From positions 44,620,135 to 44,684,134 of the forward strand of contig NC_134365.1 in assembly GCF_035582795.1 (NCBI RefSeq): 64,000 bases of DNA, given 5' to 3'. Both the position numbers and the translations under genes were made by a program. Each line of letters starts with the position of its first letter. Position 1 is the first letter of the stretch. This stretch comes from Mycteria americana (lineage: Eukaryota > Chordata > Aves > Ciconiiformes > Ciconiidae). The notes beneath the pieces were generated by a model. That model saw nothing but the letters and a program-made list of their open reading frames with translations. It had not been told where the DNA came from and made no database searches. Shown here piece after piece: positions 54,101-62,347 of this stretch.

Positions 54101-57100
54101 CATGTAAAGCATGGCAGTTAAACATCTGAAGCACCTGGCTCATGTCGTGAGCTGTACAGTGCAGCAAATTCCCTGCAACTGATGTCACTTTAAAAATACT
54201 GTACACAAGACCTACTTCAGATGCAAATATATTCATTGAATTGGAAAAATTTCTAACCCCTTTTTATGGGATCCTGTTCAGACATACAATAAAATTTCAT
54301 AATGAGTCTTTCTATTGCACTCCCTATTATTGCCTAAACGCTTTGTGAATACTAACAACTGTTTTCGTACCATCTCTGTGAGATGGATCATGTTAATTGA
54401 CAAATAGAAAACCCAAGATCAGTATTATCTGGGAACTTCCCTGTCAAATATCGGAGTCTTACTATCTGATTTTGCAGAATTACACACAACTTCATATCCT
54501 CAAACACAGCTCCTCCTAATTTACATATTTCTGTATTTTAATCACATTTTATTTACTTTCTTTTTAAAACAATACCAATATTATAATCACATTATGTAAA
54601 ATAATACTTGGCCTAACATCTGAAGAAATATAGCATAAAAAATAAAGCATGTCTTAATACATTTGGGTATGCCCTGTAGCACTACTGATTTTTTTCTATG
54701 GACAGAAATTAACACAAAGTAACATCATGACAATAGACTAATAAAAGATGAATTATTACTCTGGAATGCACACACACAGTTCTTCTTTGCAAGAACTACA
54801 TGAAACCTAGATGCAAAACTTCTTTGAAAAGTTGTGGTCATTTATGAATAGATATGAGTATTATTACCACATCCTTTGGACAATGAAAGTAATTGCAAAA
54901 CGGTGCTGTATGACATTACACTGCTGTGCAAAATAAAAAGCCAGGAAATGCAAAATAAACAAGTATAAAACTGCAATACAAGTTGAGAAGATTATTTGGC
55001 AGCATATTCTTGGTATAAGATTCCAGTACAAGACTCTGGGGAAGCTTGTGTCAAGCAGGTTTTCGACTGTTTCCTAATGGAGATGCATGTAATACTTCAG
55101 TTCCCTGCATTCCTCGCAGTTTGTCACACAGCTAAGAAGTCACCACAGACTTTTATCCCCTAACTTCATTTCATTTACTGCTTTCAGCATAGCTTATAAG
55201 GTGCCTCTATTAAACATTTACAGCTTCGTAACACCGGCATACATCACCGCTTTAGAAAATTTCAATGTGTTGGGTCACATCTGAAGTAAAGGATAGTTTT
55301 TAAGCAATCAGAACTGCACCAGAGCACTTCTGTGGGAATACCTTTGGATCACGTTCCTTTTGGAAATTGCCCACAATGTTCTCGTGAAACATTAAGCTTT
55401 TTTAGAACAAAGGGTTAAAAAAGATCAGATGTGGTTTTCCTTCAATTTTCATAGTCTCTTGGATGACTTACGACTAAATGCACAAGTCACTAAAGTAACT
55501 AAATGGTCACGATAATAAATCAAGTTTAGATGACTTGACCAGCCATCTAACCTATTCACTACTGAATTTAACTACAATGAACCCAATCTGCTGTGACATG
55601 ATTTTATAATTATACCATTAGGTGAATGCTGATTACGTAGACATTTCATCCTACCCTTACCTCCAGTCAACTAGAAGGATTCTTTCAAAGGTACTGGGTA
55701 ATTTCTACACTAAACAGAATGATTATCCAAGCATCTACCACAAGCTAATGTCTTGAAGAGAACAAAAACCTGCATTGCTGCTACAGAGAGGAGTGAGAGC
55801 AATCCAAGACACAGCAATACTACTGTGTATGCAAGTCAGTGTTCTGAGTTGAAAATTAGAGCAACTTCTCCTTTTGTTGTCTTGGATTAACAGCTCCACA
55901 GGAATTCAGTACGAGGGTCAAGCTTTAGCCCATCTACTAATGCACATAACTTGAATTCATTTCAAGAACACAACACAACATATAGTGTAAAGACAAGGTT
56001 CAGTGCTACAAATGAAGTGACATTTTTTGTCTAGCAAATCTGTCTAGTGTTGTTGACTGATTCATGTGGATGTTTAACTGTCTCGAATGTATCTTACAAC
56101 GTTGTACCTTGAGTAAAATAATTTAGTAAGATTCAACATCTTAAAATTTCTTTAATTTCTTGTTGCTGCACAACCTAAGAGCAATACAGGGACTCCAAGA
56201 AATGCCCATTACAACTGCATGCACAAAACAAATTAGTGGTTGGAACAAGATGATCGCAATTTCTAACTAGAGTGCAAGGGTCTTGAATAAGGTCCCAGGC
56301 TTCGCAGCAGTATATAATATGCAATCAGGTACAGCAAAACAGTTGGTGTGGCTTAACAAAAAGAGTGAGTCATGTCTCCCACTGGGGTCCCAGGCTTCAG
56401 AACGCTTGAGAAGCAAAATTCCCTTACCAGTTTCATGACAGCAATACAAATCCAAAAGCAAGTTTCTAGCAGATGACTGTAGAGAGATCTTCGGCAGTCA
56501 TTTCAGACACAAAAGGTATTGGTAACTGCGATAGTTAAAATCTGCAGTTTCTTGACTTGGAATTAAGAAATACACGGGACAAATTTTGCTACTGTGTGAC
56601 AATAATAAAGATCAGTATTCCCTTTTAACAGCAGGATACTCTAAATCATTCTCATCTTTATAAATCATTACCTTTCACTTGAAGGATTCAGAGTATTTAT
56701 TTCACAACAGTTGAACCTTGTTATCTAAATGACTCAGCACTTCCCCTCTTCATGCTCCCAGGCACAAAAATTTGTATATCACACTCTCTCTAATTGATCC
56801 CTATTTCCAAGTTATGTTAGTAGCAGAAATCATTCTGATATGCTTGGTCCAAGTTTGCCAGGGAGAGGAAAGGATTCAGCCCATCTAATTTTAGACAACT
56901 ACTGATCTAGACACCTAGATCACTCTGATCTAGTGAGACCCCTTTTGTCATCAGTGGGGACAAAAACACACATCTAGAACACAGTAAACCCTATCCCCAT
57001 GCCAATGTCAAAAATAACTGAAGATCTCAAATACCTTGTTGTTTCTTGGTGCTTTTGGCAATACATATTTACTGAACTATTCCCACATTTACACTTAAAT

Positions 57101-60100
57101 GTCAAACTGTTCACAGCTGATGAAATGTTTTGCAGTGTGTTCATACAGTGCACAGCACAACAACTAGCATTCACAGACACTACAACATTTGAAATAAAAT
57201 GCAAGCAGAAAGGAACCAGGATAACATGAAGCAAAGGATTTCAAATTCCTTCCAAGGTATTGAGAATGACAGTCTGTGTGATTATGGCATAATTGCCAGA
57301 AAAACAGACAGCTGTGATCTGAAGGTTTTAAGGGATGGAGGACCTACACGTCTCCACTGCAAGGCTTTATGTTGGCTTTGGATTAATCTTCTCAGCCTTC
57401 CCAATTTGCTTTCCAATTTTCCAAGTACACCACAAAGTAATACACACACCACAACATGCTATCATGCTCAGATATCACTTCTAGTTCACTTCACATAGGA
57501 GTTACATTAACCCTACTGCCACAGGGTTACACCAAGAAGGGCACATATTTGTGCATCTGGTCTCCTAAAATATTCCCCAAACAGCTGAATTTCAGGAGGC
57601 AGGTGACCATGGCACAAGGTTCATGGTGACTAAGCACAACCTGAATGCTTTGATGCAAAATTCAAGGCCTTGCATATGGTGTTTTTTGGTGTGGTTTTTT
57701 TGGACATTAGCACAATGGTAGCATTTTTCCACGTTCTGGAACTCAGCAAGTCTAAGAGACTTTAAAAAAAAAAAATCATCAGTAAACTAATCATTTTTCC
57801 AGCCAAATCTTGTAGGTTTTTTGATGCAAGTTATCTTTATATTGTATACATACTAACACCTTCTTCAATTAAGAAAAGACATTCATTACCCTGAACATAG
57901 TATCATTTCTGTCCAACTGCAAGAAAGACACTGCTATCAAATAGTTTTGCACTATTTTTAATTTTACCATCTCTGCTAAGCAAGAGCAAATTTATGTAAT
58001 TGCCAGACTCCACTGATTCCTAGTTAAAGTAGTAACTTTAGCTATGCTTGTCCTTAGCATTACAAATTTTTAGCTAATTTGTAAGAGTTCTAAGCTTCAT
58101 GACATATAACATCACTCTCAGTCTGCATCCCCATACACATCAATGTGTAGTTCACAGCAGTGTGATTCACAAGCTGAGAACCACTGAACTGCAGCATTAA
58201 AAAGAGGAGGAAAATCAAGCAAGGAAGTCAAAGCCAAATGTACCACTTGTGTTTGGGAGTAGATTAAATGTTGATTCACCTGGTGAGGTGTGGCTTTCCA
58301 CGCTATCTTTTGCTAAAGTTAAGTAACAGTTCTGATTGTTTTTCCATGCTTATAATGTTGCCAGACCTATCATCTTCCATATTTCCAATATAAAATAATT
58401 TAGAAGCCAATTTCAGCCAAATAGTTCTGCTTCAGGGAAAATACTCTCAGGTCTGGTATATTTTTAGATCTATTCTTAAACAAATCTCATACCTCTGTGC
58501 TTTGGATCAAGGACTTCAAATTCAGCCAGAGTTTTCAAAAACTGTACATTTTGCCCACAGCAACTTCTGACAATGTTAAAATAGAACTGAAAGAGCAGGT
58601 TAAGGATTGGAAACAAAACATTATTCAGCAACATATCTGTCCATCATACATGAAGTCAATATGAACTGTCTTGTTTCCAATATGAATGTCACAGTAATTA
58701 TATATTTACAAATTTCATAAAATTATAATAGAATGGACAAGTCAATGAACATGTCTGTAACTTCAGAAATGTATTTCTTCTGCTTAGTAGACAGAACTAG
58801 AAAAAATATTGGTCAATGGCAACTAGAATTGACTGAATTCTTAGATCTGAAACAAACTCTACTTTTAAGAACAGAATCAGGCTTAATTGTTGCACAGAGG
58901 AGAAACAAAAGGAAACTAAGCCATCAAAGCTGAGATAACACTGCTGTCAAATTCTGCTCAAATTGGGCAAGCTGTAATTCTTTTCATAAAAAGCAAGTTG
59001 ACAGAGTCAGTAATAAACTGATTAAGTCTTAGCAGCTACAACTTTCTAAGGTTCCATCTGTTCCGTACATGTGCCTATTCTGGGTCTTTGCCAGATCTGA
59101 GGACTGGGACTCTTCTGTGTTGTCACTGACAGGACACCCCTGCTGTGCTCTGTCAACAAAAAAGTAGTGCCTGTTTGAATACAGAGGTGACAAACTTGGA
59201 ACCGTGTAGGATACAATTAATACAGACAGCCTGCTAAATAGAAACTGAGATTGCTGGTCAAGAAGAATAGAAAATACGGATGAAAAAACCAGGGGCATGG
59301 GAATATAGCCAAAGCATTATGTAATAATACCACTAGGGGAAAAGTGACAACTTTCAGAATATTTGTTGAAGAAATAAAAACAGAGTGAACACAATAAGAA
59401 AGAGTCTAACAAACAACTTGGAAAAAGTATAAAAACATCTCAGAATGAGGAATCCTGCCAAAGAATCTGCAAAGACAACAGATCAAGTTTTAAGAGGCGT
59501 GCTCAGAGACAGTTTCTCTGCAGAAATATTTTTGTTGGTGTTCACCATGGAATAGCATGGTAAAGGTCTCACATCAGAGTACTTCTTCATGGAAGTCTCA
59601 AAGGGTCTGTTTCAAAGAGAAGCACTGGTAGAACTTAAAAACAAATTAACAAAATGGGGGGCGGGGAGTAAAAGCTAATTGCCAGAATGAGAAGGTATTT
59701 ATTCCTTGAGCTTTGAAGGAACCATTGATGTTACTTAAAAATGTAACAGCTTAACTACTCAAGATTGTATATAATCTCTCACTTAAAACTACCCCAGTAC
59801 CAGTGGTTAACATAATCACTACCTTTAAGCAGATTCTAGAGTAGATGAGAGAACTATAGACCAGTAAGCCTGATATTTATACTGAATAAAGTGGTGCTAG
59901 TAAGTCTAAAACAATCAGGGAATAAGTGAGTAAATATGATGTAGCATGGAACAGTCACCAGGGCATTTATAAAATAGTTACCCTTCACAAATCTAATACA
60001 GCTTTTTAAGTGAAAAGATGTCCAGAAGAGAAAGTTGGTTGGCAGCCTACTGAGTTTCAAAAAGGCATTCCTCAAAGCCTCTTAAAGAAATTAAGCCACA

Positions 60101-61979
60101 CTGCAATAAGAGCTAATGTCCTTCCCTGAATAAAACACTGGTGAAAAGACAGGAAATAATGGTGGGCCTTGATGGTCAGCTTTTGCAGTGGATGGAGTAC
60201 CCAATAGAGTTCCATGGGAACCTGTTCTGGGACCTGTGCTCTTCAATATATTCGGGAAGTAGATGTCCACAGATGCTACTCAAAACAGAAAAGATGAGGG
60301 TCAACTGTGAAAACATGCAGGACCTCTATGGGAGTGGCTGGGAGGTGAAACCAGAGATAAAATTTAGTGTACACAAGCACAAAGTGAGACAAAAAGGTAA
60401 ACATGCTTCCAAATCTACATACGCATCAGCCCCTGAGCTGGCTACTATTATCACTCACCAATAACCCCAAAATGTTAAGTTAGAGTAGACACACACAACA
60501 AATAAAGTAAACTCAGTGCTTAGCTGCAGACAAACAGGCAGACTATCAGGAACTGTCAAGAAAGAAACAAGAGAACAAAACAAAAGCCACCATTAAACCA
60601 CTCTACAATTGAATGCTGTACTGAACTCTTCAGTTCTGTTTCCTGATCCCAAATAAAATATAGTTCAAACTGGAAAAAGTACAGAATGTTACTGAATATC
60701 TCCTGTACAAGGAACAATTCTTCAGCCTAGAGAAGAGAGAGCTGAGAGGGGCTGTGCTCTCTCTGTGGCACTCAGTCACATAAAGAGGATGCAGTTGTTC
60801 CCCATGTCTTCCACTGGGACACCTTGGTGAAATCACATGGAAATAGATGGCAAGTGACAGGTTCAATTTAAACAAAAGGAGACTGTTCTTCACATTCCAG
60901 GTAACTAAGCAGTAGACCTCTTTGCCATAGGTTCCTCTGAATGTTAAATGCATCCATGAGCATATGAAAGACTGAGCAAAATTTTAGAAGGAAAGTGCAT
61001 CCAGACCCACTAAATTCAGTGATGCCCCTCTGGTTCAGGATATCCCCCTGGTGGTTTGAAAACTGTCACTATAGGCTTGCTCTGTATATTTTTCTCCCTA
61101 TGCATGTGCTATTGCTTCTGTTAGAGGCAAGAGGCAGAGCTAGATGGACTCTGTGTGTACAGCTGGGTTTGCACATGCTGTTAGGTAACAGAAGAGATGG
61201 AGAAACAAGACTAGCTAAAGCGACTAAGGGCACGAAAGGAAAGAGACAGAACATATGCCACAGGTAGTACAGTATACAGGAGGGGTGTATAGGGCATAAT
61301 TAGCAAGGTTTTGATGGTGGGAGGGCTGCAGGATGGAGCGTAACCTGTGGCGACGCAACTGGAGAACAAAAAAAGGGGCGAAGAGGTTTCACAGAGGGCA
61401 AGGATTGTTTTCTGTAAATGTGTGTGCTTGTTTCAATGCCACAATCAGTAGTCAGAAGTTTGTTAACTGACAGTAAATAAAATAGGGAAATTAGGTCCTG
61501 ATTTGAAAAGTTTACCTCCAATTAACTGAATTTTCTAAAACTACAAGTATTTTTCACTTGAATCTCCAGGATTCTCTTCCTCTTATCAAATGAGTGTTTG
61601 GTGGACATCAATACCTTTACCTTCAAAGCCTACAGAAACAAGGGATTCTGTTCTCCGAAACCGGTCTCAGTAGTGTTCAGTTTGGGGAATGGAACCTCAT
61701 ACTCTGCTTTTAGTAATGTGACAACTCCTGAATTTCATGTTTGTTTCTATATAGGGTATAAGCTAGTATTAAGTAGGAGTACAAAGAAGAAGATAGTACG
61801 AGTTTAAAAACCAAGTAAAATATCAAAACGAGCAAGTGTTAAGATCTCACCTGTAGTAAGTATGAGCCAGGGGTATCTGCACTGGAACTCTCATTTTGTA
61901 TCGTATTCTGTTGGGTAATAGCATCCTCCTTCTTTCGCTCCTTCTGCCCTGCTTCATCATCTTCATATTCATCAACGCT
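23280..61979 (-). CDS. PAWR: PAWR (Par-4), C-terminal 167 residues, five exons, 5' part outside window
   Basis: Join on the minus strand of 61979-61851, 40083-40049, 31329-31182, 29756-29652 and 23366-23280, with TAG at 23282-23280. All five exons splice in one frame with AG acceptors and GT donors. Visible residues 1-43 hold the acidic [12 protein letters not shown] stretch and the [10 protein letters not shown] motif, 44-104 form a Ser/Arg/Tyr-rich linker containing RYSRTDR, and 105-167 form a Glu/Lys/Leu coiled coil ending [11 protein letters not shown] recognise this as Par-4, a pro-apoptotic regulator of about 330-340 residues in vertebrates; its leucine zipper binds partners such as WT1, atypical PKC and DAPK3 (ZIPK). 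The first half of the protein, including most of the SAC (selective killing) domain and the nuclear localisation signals, must lie upstream of base 64000. No frameshift or stop interrupts the visible part, so the gene looks functional. The assignment rests on remembered family sequence, not on a search. Confidence 0.96.
25961..26502 (-). mobile_element. CR1 fragment, 3' part (split by LTR)
   Basis: On the minus strand this encodes CR1 reverse-transcriptase tail pieces: [50 protein letters not shown] and [18 protein letters not shown]. Its 3' end at 25961 carries the CR1 terminal microsatellite (ATTCTGTGATTCTGTG on the minus strand). It is continuous with 27081-27423, so one CR1 copy was interrupted. 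It has the same orientation as PAWR. Confidence 0.95.
26498..26502. repeat. Target site duplication, left copy (CGAGT)
   Basis: CGAGT lies directly before the LTR start TGTCC and is identical to 27076-27080. The sequence belongs to the interrupted CR1. Confidence 0.93.
26733..26755 (+). promoter_or_regulatory. LTR core promoter: perfect CRE and TATA box
   Basis: A full palindromic CRE, TGACGTCA (26733-26740), is followed seven bases later by TATATAAA (26748-26755). Transcription would start near 26780 and run rightward, antisense to PAWR. Activity is inferred from motifs only. Confidence 0.7.
26936..26941 (+). promoter_or_regulatory. LTR poly(A) signal
   Basis: ATTAAA about 185 bases downstream of the TATA box, the usual place for the R-region signal of an LTR. 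Confidence 0.65.
27008..27021 (+). repeat. G14 run in the LTR U5 region
   Basis: Fourteen consecutive G bases after CCCACC. The length of such runs is prone to polymerase slippage and sequencing error. Confidence 0.85.
27076..27080. repeat. Target site duplication, right copy (CGAGT)
   Basis: CGAGT lies directly after the LTR end CGACA and matches 26498-26502 exactly. Confidence 0.93.
27081..27423 (-). mobile_element. CR1 fragment, 5' part (split by LTR)
   Basis: On the minus strand it reads [53 protein letters not shown] and [12 protein letters not shown], directly continuing into the RPHLEYC segment on the other side of the LTR. Similarity stops near 27423, where the 5' truncation point lies next to an 11-bp tandem duplication. 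Confidence 0.94.
27426..27447 (+). repeat. Perfect 11-bp tandem duplication at CR1 5' junction
   Basis: CTCTGCATGAG occurs twice in direct tandem, right at the point where CR1 similarity ends. It may be a by-product of the retrotransposon's 5' junction repair. Confidence 0.85.
29652..29756 (-). CDS. PAWR: PAWR coding exon (coiled coil), 105 nt
   Basis: Thirty-five codons, phase 0 at both ends, reading [15 protein letters not shown], then [20 protein letters not shown]. Acceptor TTTTAG precedes GAA at 29756 and donor GTAAGC lies at 29651-29646. The sequence is a continuous charged heptad pattern with Leu/Ile/Met at core positions and forms the N-terminal part of the Par-4 coiled coil. The stretch EEIDLLNR matches mammalian Par-4 as I recall it. 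Confidence 0.97.
29757..31181 (-). other. PAWR: PAWR intron (1,425 bp)
   Basis: Bounded by GTAAGT at 31181-31176 and TTTTAG ending at 29757. Apart from the T/G homopolymer block at 30112-30205, it shows no recognisable element. Confidence 0.9.
30112..30205 (+). repeat. T32 tract followed by G16 and further G-runs
   Basis: T32 (30112-30143), then T/G blocks, then G16 (30173-30188), G5 (30190-30194) and G7 (30196-30202). The plus strand could fold as a G-quadruplex, while the PAWR pre-mRNA carries the complementary C-rich and A-rich runs. Exact lengths may be unreliable. Confidence 0.9.
31182..31329 (-). CDS. PAWR: PAWR coding exon (Ser/Arg/Tyr linker and coiled-coil start), 148 nt
   Basis: The first base completes a split serine codon. 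The exon then encodes [30 protein letters not shown] and the start of the coiled coil, [11 protein letters not shown]. The acceptor is TTTGTAG at 31330-31336 and the donor is GTAAGT at 31181-31176. The linker is rich in Ser, Arg and Tyr and is probably disordered. Length 148 nt leaves remainder 1, which balances the 35-nt exon before it, so the pair totals 183 nt (61 codons). Confidence 0.96.
31892..31965 (+). other. Degenerate tRNA-like fragment (A box only)
   Basis: Contains TAGCTCAGTTGG (31896-31907), a full match to the tRNA A-box pattern, followed by GTAGGCA. A possible anticodon-type stem (TCACT with GGTGA) follows. No clear B box (GGTTCGAATCC) or acceptor stem follows, so it is a tRNA pseudogene or a tRNA-derived SINE head, or chance. 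Confidence 0.35.
32366..32494 (+). mobile_element. CR1 3' end fragment
   Basis: Carries the CR1 3' segment CATCTGGACATGGTCCTGGG, then GGCCCTGCTTAAGTAGGGGG, TTGGACAAGATG and the tail CTGTGATTCTGTGA. It is antisense to PAWR. The 5' limit is approximate. Confidence 0.9.
33642..33676 (+). repeat. (CA)n/(TA)n microsatellite
   Basis: Alternating CATATATACACACACACA followed by TA repeats. A typical polymorphic simple repeat. Confidence 0.9.
36743..36799 (+). repeat. Imperfect direct repeat, about 20 bp, spaced by 17 bp
   Basis: AAACTTTTAGGGCATAAGTA (36744-36763 approximately) recurs as AAACTTTTAGGGTGTAAGTA about 36 bases later, with two differences. Local duplication, role unknown. Confidence 0.8.
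38264..38336. repeat. Nested inverted repeats rich in AGGTCA half-sites
   Basis: GACCTCAC (38264-38271), 2-base gap, and GTGAGGTC (38274-38281) form a perfect inverted repeat. Then TGAAAACATGAGGTCACATG (38291-38310), AAAA, and its complement with a two-base insertion (38315-38336) form a second, larger hairpin. The block holds four AGGTCA or TGACCT half-sites in about 62 bp. Confidence 0.85.
39011..39217 (+). mobile_element. CR1 3' end fragment
   Basis: Shows GGTTGCCCAGAGAAGTTGTG, then a segment equivalent to CR1 [28 protein letters not shown] and the tail ACCATTCTATGATTCTAT. It is antisense to PAWR and about 0.8 kb from the 35-nt exon. Confidence 0.93.
40049..40083 (-). CDS. PAWR: PAWR 35-nt coding exon
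   Basis: A very short exon encoding [11 protein letters not shown] plus two bases (AG) of a split serine codon that is completed by the next exon. The acceptor is TTTTAG before GAC at 40083 and the donor is GTATGA at 40048-40043. It aligns with the remembered mammalian segment that ends GRYKS. Its length is not a multiple of three, so skipping it alone would shift the frame. It is flanked by introns of about 21.8 kb and 8.7 kb. Confidence 0.92.
41116..41188 (+). repeat. (TTTG)n low-complexity tract
   Basis: About ten TTTG units with T-runs and GGTTTGTGGG interruptions. Simple sequence repeat. Confidence 0.9.
41518..41537 (+). repeat. C20 homopolymer (G20 in PAWR pre-mRNA)
   Basis: Twenty consecutive C bases. 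The coding strand of PAWR carries G20, which could form a G-quadruplex. Length may vary or be mis-assembled. Confidence 0.9.
42190..43549 (+). mobile_element. CR1 fragment, about 1.36 kb, heavily mutated
   Basis: Begins with the CR1 interior TTTGAAAGGTCATGGCAGT. It then carries [16 protein letters not shown] (an altered DFSKAFDTVPHN motif), a GASTVXHP-like degraded [14 protein letters not shown] segment, KFIDYTKL in place of [25 protein letters not shown], and the tail TTAATGATTCTGTG. Many stops and frameshifts show that it is old and inactive. It is antisense to PAWR. Confidence 0.93.
47911..47930 (+). repeat. (GGGA)n microsatellite
   Basis: GAGGGAGGGAGGGAGGGAGA: four tandem GGGA units. Confidence 0.9.
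48999..49036 (-). mobile_element. Very short CR1 3' end
   Basis: CACAGAATCACAGAATGG followed by TTAAGGTTGGAAGGGAT is the reverse complement of the CR1 3' tail, only about 38 bp long. This suggests severe 5' truncation at insertion. Confidence 0.85.
49171..49226 (+). repeat. Imperfect tandem duplication, about 28 bp unit
   Basis: TTTACAACGTCCTAAAGGTT (from 49171) recurs as TTTACAATGTCCTAAAGGTT (from 49200); both copies continue TTC and AAAT with few changes. Confidence 0.9.
50109..50151. repeat. Perfect 19-bp inverted repeat with 5-base loop
   Basis: ATTATATCCAATATATGAC (50109-50127), loop ATTCA (50128-50132), then the exact complement (50133-50151). It is AT-rich, and a partial third copy (GGATATATTGGAT) follows at 50152-50164. 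No terminal repeats or target duplication mark it as a transposon. Confidence 0.9.
51086..51095 (+). repeat. C10 run
   Basis: Ten consecutive C bases followed by TCC in the large PAWR intron. Confidence 0.8.
52175..52185 (+). repeat. C11 run
   Basis: Eleven consecutive C bases in the large PAWR intron; reads as G11 in the pre-mRNA. Confidence 0.8.
59850..60960 (+). mobile_element. Very old CR1/L3-like LINE relic
   Basis: Scattered protein-level matches occur in CR1 order: NYRPVSLI-like sequence near 59851, FQKAF near 60056, [15 protein letters not shown] near 60210-60254 (compare [15 protein letters not shown]), and [11 protein letters not shown] near 60720-60757. No open frame joins them. 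The sequence between is diverged beyond recognition, so the limits are rough. Confidence 0.7.
61851..61979 (-). CDS. PAWR: PAWR coding exon (end of conserved central region), 129 nt
   Basis: The exon reads [12 protein letters not shown], then KERKKEDA and [10 protein letters not shown], and ends PGSYLLQ: 43 codons, phase 0 at both ends. The acceptor is a T-rich tract ending TTTTAG at 61980 and the donor is GTGAGA at 61850-61845. In mammalian Par-4 the equivalent segment is the end of the SAC region and the start of the linker. The stretch after NESSS appears to differ from the mammalian protein as I recall it, while the acidic and QQNTIQNE motifs are kept. Skipping this exon would not shift the frame. 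Confidence 0.95.
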
Positions 61980-62186
61980 CTAAAACCAAAAATTTTCAGT
62001 TACAAGATAGTCTTTGTATGTTGCTTCACATGCTTCCCATATTTCATAAAATTCATGCATCAGTGAATTTTTTCAAAGATTAATTTTGTATTTCAGAAAG
62101 GTTTAATTAAATGTTTAAATGTTTTTTTTCTTTTCATGGATATCGGTATCTCCAATACAAGAATAAAGTTTTGACAACTAAATGCC

Positions 62187-62218
62187 TTTTTTTTTTTTAA
62201 TCACAAAAAAAAAAAAAA
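62187..62218. repeat. T12/A14 inverted homopolymer pair
   Basis: T12 (62187-62198), AATCAC, then A14 (62205-62218), able to fold back on itself. It lies just before the CR1 3' end. Confidence 0.85.
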
Positions 62219-62230
62219 GAAATAATCAAA

Positions 62231-62347
62231 TCAAGATCCAACTTGACAAAGCCCTAGGCAACTTCGTCCGAGTTCAGTGTTAATCCACCTGTGAGAGCAG
62301 GGACGAGGACTGAGGTCCCTTCCATTTGAATGACTTTACAATCCTGT
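62231..62347 (+). mobile_element. Probable old CR1 3' end
   Basis: TTGACAAAGCCCTAGGCAAC, then a diverged GAGCAGGG segment, GAGGTCCCTTCCA and a degraded ATGACTTTACAATCCTG tail follow the CR1 3' layout. Divergence is high and the tail is damaged. Confidence 0.6.

Larger units (their letters stand above)
40084..61850 (-). other. PAWR: PAWR large intron (21,767 bp)
   Basis: Bounded by GTGAGA at 61850-61845 and TTTTAG ending at 40084. It contains CR1 copies at 42190-43549, 48999-49036 and about 59850-60960, homopolymer and simple repeats, the 50109-50151 hairpin and a possible hAT end near 53247. No other exon could be supported between them. Confidence 0.88.
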
